Source of the DNA: Clostridiales bacterium
GTDB taxonomy: Bacteria; Bacillota; Clostridia; Saccharofermentanales; Saccharofermentanaceae
Direction of reading: 5' to 3'
DNA: 64,000 bases
NCBI GenBank assembly: GCA_017513085.1
Contig: JAFWDK010000019.1
Span: 1 to 64,000, forward strand
Below, in pieces: positions 60,203-64,000 of this stretch (position 1 is the first letter of the stretch; each line of letters begins with the position of its first letter). A program made the position numbers and the translations under genes. The notes under the pieces were generated by a model. The model worked only from the letters and a program-made list of their open reading frames with translations. It ran no database searches and was not told the origin of the DNA.

Positions 60203-63200
60203 CTAGAACAAGGAAACATTTTCAATACCGAATTCTTTAACCAATATGTCACATACATCCCGGTTCCACTCGATGCTGTACTCCGGCTGCAATATTACAT
60301 AGCGTTTCTCATTCGGAAGCGCCACATAGACCGGCACATTCCCCCTGAAATACGCACATGTCGCCAGAAGTCTCTTATAACCTGCATCCTCGGTAGTTCC
60401 GAAATAACGGATCGCCACACGCATGTTGCCGGAAGGAGCATAGCGTACCGAATGATCTGTATTGGCAGCATCCGCCCCTGTCGTCTTTTCAGCCCCCACT
60501 TCTTTGTTTTCCTTAGGCGATTCCGAAGTCTTATTATTTCTTGGAACATAGGATCCGCCACGATTCCGGTTAGGAGGCGGCAATTCGCACAGTTCCTCAT
60601 CGTCACGGCTCAAAGTCACTGCATCTTCCAGAAACAGTTTAACTTCTTCATCTTCCACCTGAACCTGTCCACGCATCAGGAGCGCCCTCGAAGCCAGAAC
60701 CACAGCTCCGCATTTGGCAAAAGCACCCGGGAACACTAAAACTTCATAGTCTCCGTAGAAATCTTCCATCTGAAGGATGCACATGGCTTTTCCGTTCTTC
60801 GTCGTCTTCTGCTTTCTGGAAACGACCAGTCCTGCCATCACGACGGTTTCTTTATCTTTCAGCACACGGCCGCCGGCCACATCTTCACCAAGCGTTTTAA
60901 GAAATGAAGTGCTATCCGTATTCGCACGTGCCTCAATGGCTTTCTTATAGTTCTCAAGAGGATGTCCGGAAACATAAAGACCGATCATCTCCTTTTCTTT
61001 CATGAGACGCTCTTCCAGAGGAAATTCACTGACATTGGGAAGGATCGGCTCATCCTGGGCCGCCGAAGCCTGACTGTCACCCAGCAAACTGAATATAGAG
61101 ATCTGTCCTTCCATCGTCTGGTGCTTCTGCGCAGATAAGCGATTCAGGTACGGCTCGGCTGCGCCCAGCATCTGCGATCTCGGAATACCGAATTCGTCTA
61201 AAGCCGATGCATAGATCAGACTTTCAATCATCTTCTTATTAATGTCCAGTTTCTCGGAGCGTCGCAGAAAATCACCGAAAGAAGAAAATGGTCCGTTCAC
61301 TTCTCGATCGATAACGATCTTTTCTACCGCACCTTCCCCGACATTTTTCACAGCGGTAAGTCCTATGCGGATCGCCTTATCCCCTTCGGTTTTAAACTTG
61401 ACCACACTCTTATTGATAGAAGGCGGCAGGATAGCGATCCCCATCTTCTTGGCGCAACTCGTGTACCAGGCAGATTGCGACTGGTTCCCCAAAAAACTGT
61501 TCAGCATTGCTGCCATAAACTCTGTCGGGTAGTGATATTTCAGATATGCCGTAAAATATCCCACTACAGCATAAGCGGCGGCATGCGATTTGTTAAAAGC
61601 ATATCCTGCAAACTGGGTAACGTCGTCAAATATCTTTCTAGCCACAGCTTCCGGAACTCCATGAGCGATAGCGCCGCTGACTTCTCTACCCTTTTCGTCC
61701 TTTCCGCCATAGATAAATGTTTGACGGTATTTCTCCATAAGTGAGGCTTTCTTCTTGGCCATCGCACGCCGGATATTATCAGACTGGCCCATGGAAAAAC
61801 CTGCCAGATCACGAACGATCTGCATAACCTGCTCCTGATAGATCATACACCCGTAAGTCATGTTGAGGATCGGTTCGAGCAAAGGATGGTCATAGCGGAT
61901 CAACGAAGGATCATGTTTCGCGGCCACATATTTCGGGATCTGATCCATCGGTCCCGGACGATACAACGAAATACCCGCAATAATATCTTCCAGAGAAGCA
62001 GGCTTCAGATCCATCATAAAGGATGTCATTCCGCCACTCTCAAGCTGGAACACACCTTCTGTTTCTCCGCGGCTGATCATGTCGAAGATTGCAGGCTCAT
62101 CCATCGGGATCCGATCATAATCGATCTCAATTCCCTGATTCTCCAGCACCATCTGCGCGGTATCGCGCAATACCGTTAATGTACGCAATCCCAAGAAGTC
62201 GAACTTTAACAGACCTATTTCTTCGGAGTTTGCCTTTGCAAACTGAACTACGACAGACTCGTCATTCTTTGCCAAAGGAGCGATCTCCGTAAGAGGTTTG
62301 GCGGAAATGATCACTCCGGCAGCATGCGTCGAAGCATGACGGGGCATTCCTTCGAAAAGCATTGCCGTATCCAGAACCTGTTTCACTGTTGGAGAATTCT
62401 CATACTCTTCCCTCAATTCAGCGGAATTCTTCAACGCATCGGAAATAGTAATGCCCAGGTTATTCGGAATCATCTTGGCGATCCGGTCACTCTCGGCATA
62501 CGGAACATCCAGCGCACGGGCAACGTCACGGATACAGGCTTTCGCCGCCAAAGTTCCGAACGTGATCACCTGCGCAACACGATCCGAACCATATTTTCTT
62601 GTCACATAATCAATGACTTCCTGTCTTCTTTCGTAGCAAAAATCAACGTCAAAGTCAGGCATGCTGACACGTTCACTATTGAGGAACCTCTCAAAGATCA
62701 ATCCGTACTTGATCGGATCGATATTGGTAATGGAAAGCGCATAGGCCACCAGAGAACCTGCACCGGAACCACGTCCGGGTCCGACCATGATGTTGTTCTC
62801 TTTGGCATAATGGATGAAGTCCCAGACGATCAGGTAATAATCGGTATATCCCATGGAGGTGATCACGGACATCTCATATTCTGCACGTTCATAATACTTG
62901 TTTCGAAGCTCATCATCCGTGCACCACTCCAATCTTTTCCGCAAGCCTTCCTCGCACAGATGGCGCAAATACTCTTCTGCATTGGAATACTCCAAAGGAA
63001 CATCAAAAGCCGGAAGATGGATCTGATCAAAAGTATATCCGGCATGGCACATACTGGCGATCTTGGTCGTATTCTCGATCGCTGACGGAACCGAGGCAAA
63101 ATACTGACGCATCTCCTGTTCGGATTTAATATAAAAATCATCACAAGCCATGCGCATACGATCCGGATCACTCATTCTCTTTCCGGTCTGCATACAAAGC

Positions 63201-63874
63201 AGAACTTCGTGCGCTTCACTATCCTGGCGATACATATAATGACAGTCATTGGTCGCCACCAGCGGGATCCCGGTCTCATTCGAAAGCAGGATCATATGCT
63301 GATTCACTTTTGCCTGCTCGGGCATCTGATTACTCTGGATCTCCAAATAGTAATTGCCACGTCCGAAAGTCCGGTCATACCACAATGCACACTTTTTCGC
63401 CCCGTCGAGATCACCCTGAAGAATATGGGTCGCCACCTCACCGGAAAGGCAGGCGGAAAGCGCAATCAATCCATCGGAATACTTCTCGAGAAGTTCGTGA
63501 TCCACACGTGGCTTATAATAGAAGCCCTCCGTAAAGCCGGTCGATACCAACCGGTTTAAATTCTTCAGTCCCTCGTCATTCTTTGCCAAAAGCACCAGAT
63601 GATAATAGTTTCTATCCTCTACTTCTTTGAGGAAACGGCCTCGAGGCGCCACATAGACTTCACATCCGATGATCGGATGGATCCCCGCTTCAGTCATAGC
63701 CTTATAAAACTCTACAGCGCCATACATGACTCCGTGATCCGTAATGGCACAGGAAGTCATACCCAATTCGGAAAGACGGGCAGCAAGACGCTTGATACGG
63801 ATCGCGCCGTCCAGCAAACTATACTCTGTATGTAGATGAAGGTGTACAAAACCTTGATTGACTGCCTCTGCCAT
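60203..63874 (-). CDS. dnaE: DNA polymerase III alpha subunit DnaE
   Basis: A 1223-residue C-family polymerase. The PHP domain (VHLHLHTEYSLLDGAIR) is at the N-terminus. The palm has the catalytic acids in MPDFDVDFCYERRQEVIDYV and GPGRGSGAGSLVAYALSI nearby. Fingers and beta-binding region follow, then an OB domain (VVMAGLVVSRKQKTTKNGKA). Length fits DnaE1. Firmicutes also carry PolC; DnaE extends primers there. AAAGGA lies before the ATG. Confidence 0.98.
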   Translation of the reverse strand: MAEAVNQGFVHLHLHTEYSLLDGAIRIKRLAARLSELGMTSCAITDHGVMYGAVEFYKAMTEAGIHPIIGCEVYVAPRGRFLKEVEDRNYYHLVLLAKNDEGLKNLNRLVSTGFTEGFYYKPRVDHELLEKYSDGLIALSACLSGEVATHILQGDLDGAKKCALWYDRTFGRGNYYLEIQSNQMPEQAKVNQHMILLSNETGIPLVATNDCHYMYRQDSEAHEVLLCMQTGKRMSDPDRMRMACDDFYIKSEQEMRQYFASVPSAIENTTKIASMCHAGYTFDQIHLPAFDVPLEYSNAEEYLRHLCEEGLRKRLEWCTDDELRNKYYERAEYEMSVITSMGYTDYYLIVWDFIHYAKENNIMVGPGRGSGAGSLVAYALSITNIDPIKYGLIFERFLNSERVSMPDFDVDFCYERRQEVIDYVTRKYGSDRVAQVITFGTLAAKACIRDVARALDVPYAESDRIAKMIPNNLGITISDALKNSAELREEYENSPTVKQVLDTAMLFEGMPRHASTHAAGVIISAKPLTEIAPLAKNDESVVVQFAKANSEEIGLLKFDFLGLRTLTVLRDTAQMVLENQGIEIDYDRIPMDEPAIFDMISRGETEGVFQLESGGMTSFMMDLKPASLEDIIAGISLYRPGPMDQIPKYVAAKHDPSLIRYDHPLLEPILNMTYGCMIYQEQVMQIVRDLAGFSMGQSDNIRRAMAKKKASLMEKYRQTFIYGGKDEKGREVSGAIAHGVPEAVARKIFDDVTQFAGYAFNKSHAAAYAVVGYFTAYLKYHYPTEFMAAMLNSFLGNQSQSAWYTSCAKKMGIAILPPSINKSVVKFKTEGDKAIRIGLTAVKNVGEGAVEKIVIDREVNGPFSSFGDFLRRSEKLDINKKMIESLIYASALDEFGIPRSQMLGAAEPYLNRLSAQKHQTMEGQISIFSLLGDSQASAAQDEPILPNVSEFPLEERLMKEKEMIGLYVSGHPLENYKKAIEARANTDSTSFLKTLGEDVAGGRVLKDKETVVMAGLVVSRKQKTTKNGKAMCILQMEDFYGDYEVLVFPGAFAKCGAVVLASRALLMRGQVQVEDEEVKLFLEDAVTLSRDDEELCELPPPNRNRGGSYVPRNNKTSESPKENKEVGAEKTTGADAANTDHSVRYAPSGNMRVAIRYFGTTEDAGYKRLLATCAYFRGNVPVYVALPNEKRYVILQPEYSIEWNRDVCDILVKEFGIENVSLF

Positions 63875-63926
63875 ATATTATCCTTTCCGGGACTCTCCCG
63901 GCCACCATGGGATCACATCTTCTTCA

Positions 63927-64000
63927 TCATGCGTCCCCGAGTTTTCCCTTTACCACAACCAGCAAATCGCGAAGCCGGGCAGCTTCTTCGAAAGCCAGTT
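63927..64000 (-). CDS. UVR-motif protein, 3' end only
   Basis: The last 23 codons read LAFEEAARLRDLLVVVKGKL then GDA and a stop. FEEAARLRD is the UVR motif found at the C-terminus of UvrB and McsA and inside UvrC. The rest lies beyond the right edge, so it cannot be told which. It is 52 bp upstream of dnaE. Confidence 0.6.
   Translation of the reverse strand, partial: LAFEEAARLRDLLVVVKGKLGDA

Noticed and set aside
1..64000. rRNA and tRNA genes
   Set aside because: No conserved rRNA segment and no cloverleaf with a TTCGA-type T loop was recognised by eye; a covariance-model scan would settle it.

Overview
The window looks like the chromosome of a Gram-positive Clostridia-type Firmicute of middling G+C. 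The evidence is the family set: MraZ/RsmH/FtsL/PBP/MurE/MurF/FtsW/MurG/DivIB/FtsZ, the YlxR and YlxQ homologues of the rimP-nusA-infB operon, NrdR, MutS2, a T-box leader before thrS, and strong AGGAGG-type Shine-Dalgarno sites. The MurE signature DNSR suggests meso-diaminopimelate wall chemistry. I cannot name the genus. No rRNA, tRNA or CRISPR array was found.

Layout. Bases 1-504 hold a 104-bp tandem repeat array and the promoter of a MIF/tautomerase-like gene. About 0.96-8.3 kb is an accessory zone with mixed strands: an AlkZ-related protein, a relic of an HTH gene, a membrane-flavodoxin fusion, an alpha/beta hydrolase, an AT-rich membrane-anchored HNH protein, a MazG-like gene, an HTH antitoxin-like gene and a 5'-truncated DUF3990-type toxin. 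From 8.4 kb to the right edge nearly all housekeeping genes lie on the minus strand. The stretch 8.4-13.3 kb has an acyltransferase, a membrane protein, hemW and a coupled ATPase + DUF4276/Toprim-like pair that looks like a defence module. Then come a coiled-coil gene, coaD, rsmD, recG, nth, a two-component system, nrdR and ftsZ. The division and wall cluster runs from mraZ (33.6 kb) down to ftsZ (20.5 kb). Its usual mraY and murD genes are missing from their expected slot between murF and ftsW.

Upstream of mraZ lie rodA, lgt, ribF, truB, an nrnA-type DHH phosphoesterase, rbfA, infB, ylxQ, ylxR, nusA and rimP, forming a translation/transcription operon with a visible promoter and leader hairpin. 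At 45-49.5 kb a second, more AT-rich accessory island interrupts the core. It carries a small P-loop protein, a lipoprotein, an unrecognised 443-residue protein, and a plus-strand cassette of DUF4417 protein, nuclease-toxin-like protein and L7/L12-like probable immunity protein. To its right are thrS (no TGS domain) under a T-box, a YdjG/YdjI-like SPFH and zinc-ribbon pair, a P-loop ATPase, a large lipoprotein, mutS2, pfkA, dnaE and the 3' end of a UVR-motif gene cut by the window edge.

The best candidates for undescribed biology are the ATPase + DUF4276 pair (11.4-13.3 kb), the DUF4417-toxin-immunity cassette (47.7-49.4 kb), the 104-bp repeat array, and the two decayed copies of one HTH/downstream-gene junction in the first 7.4 kb. 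Functional statements rest on recognised motifs and remembered family sequences; no database search was possible.
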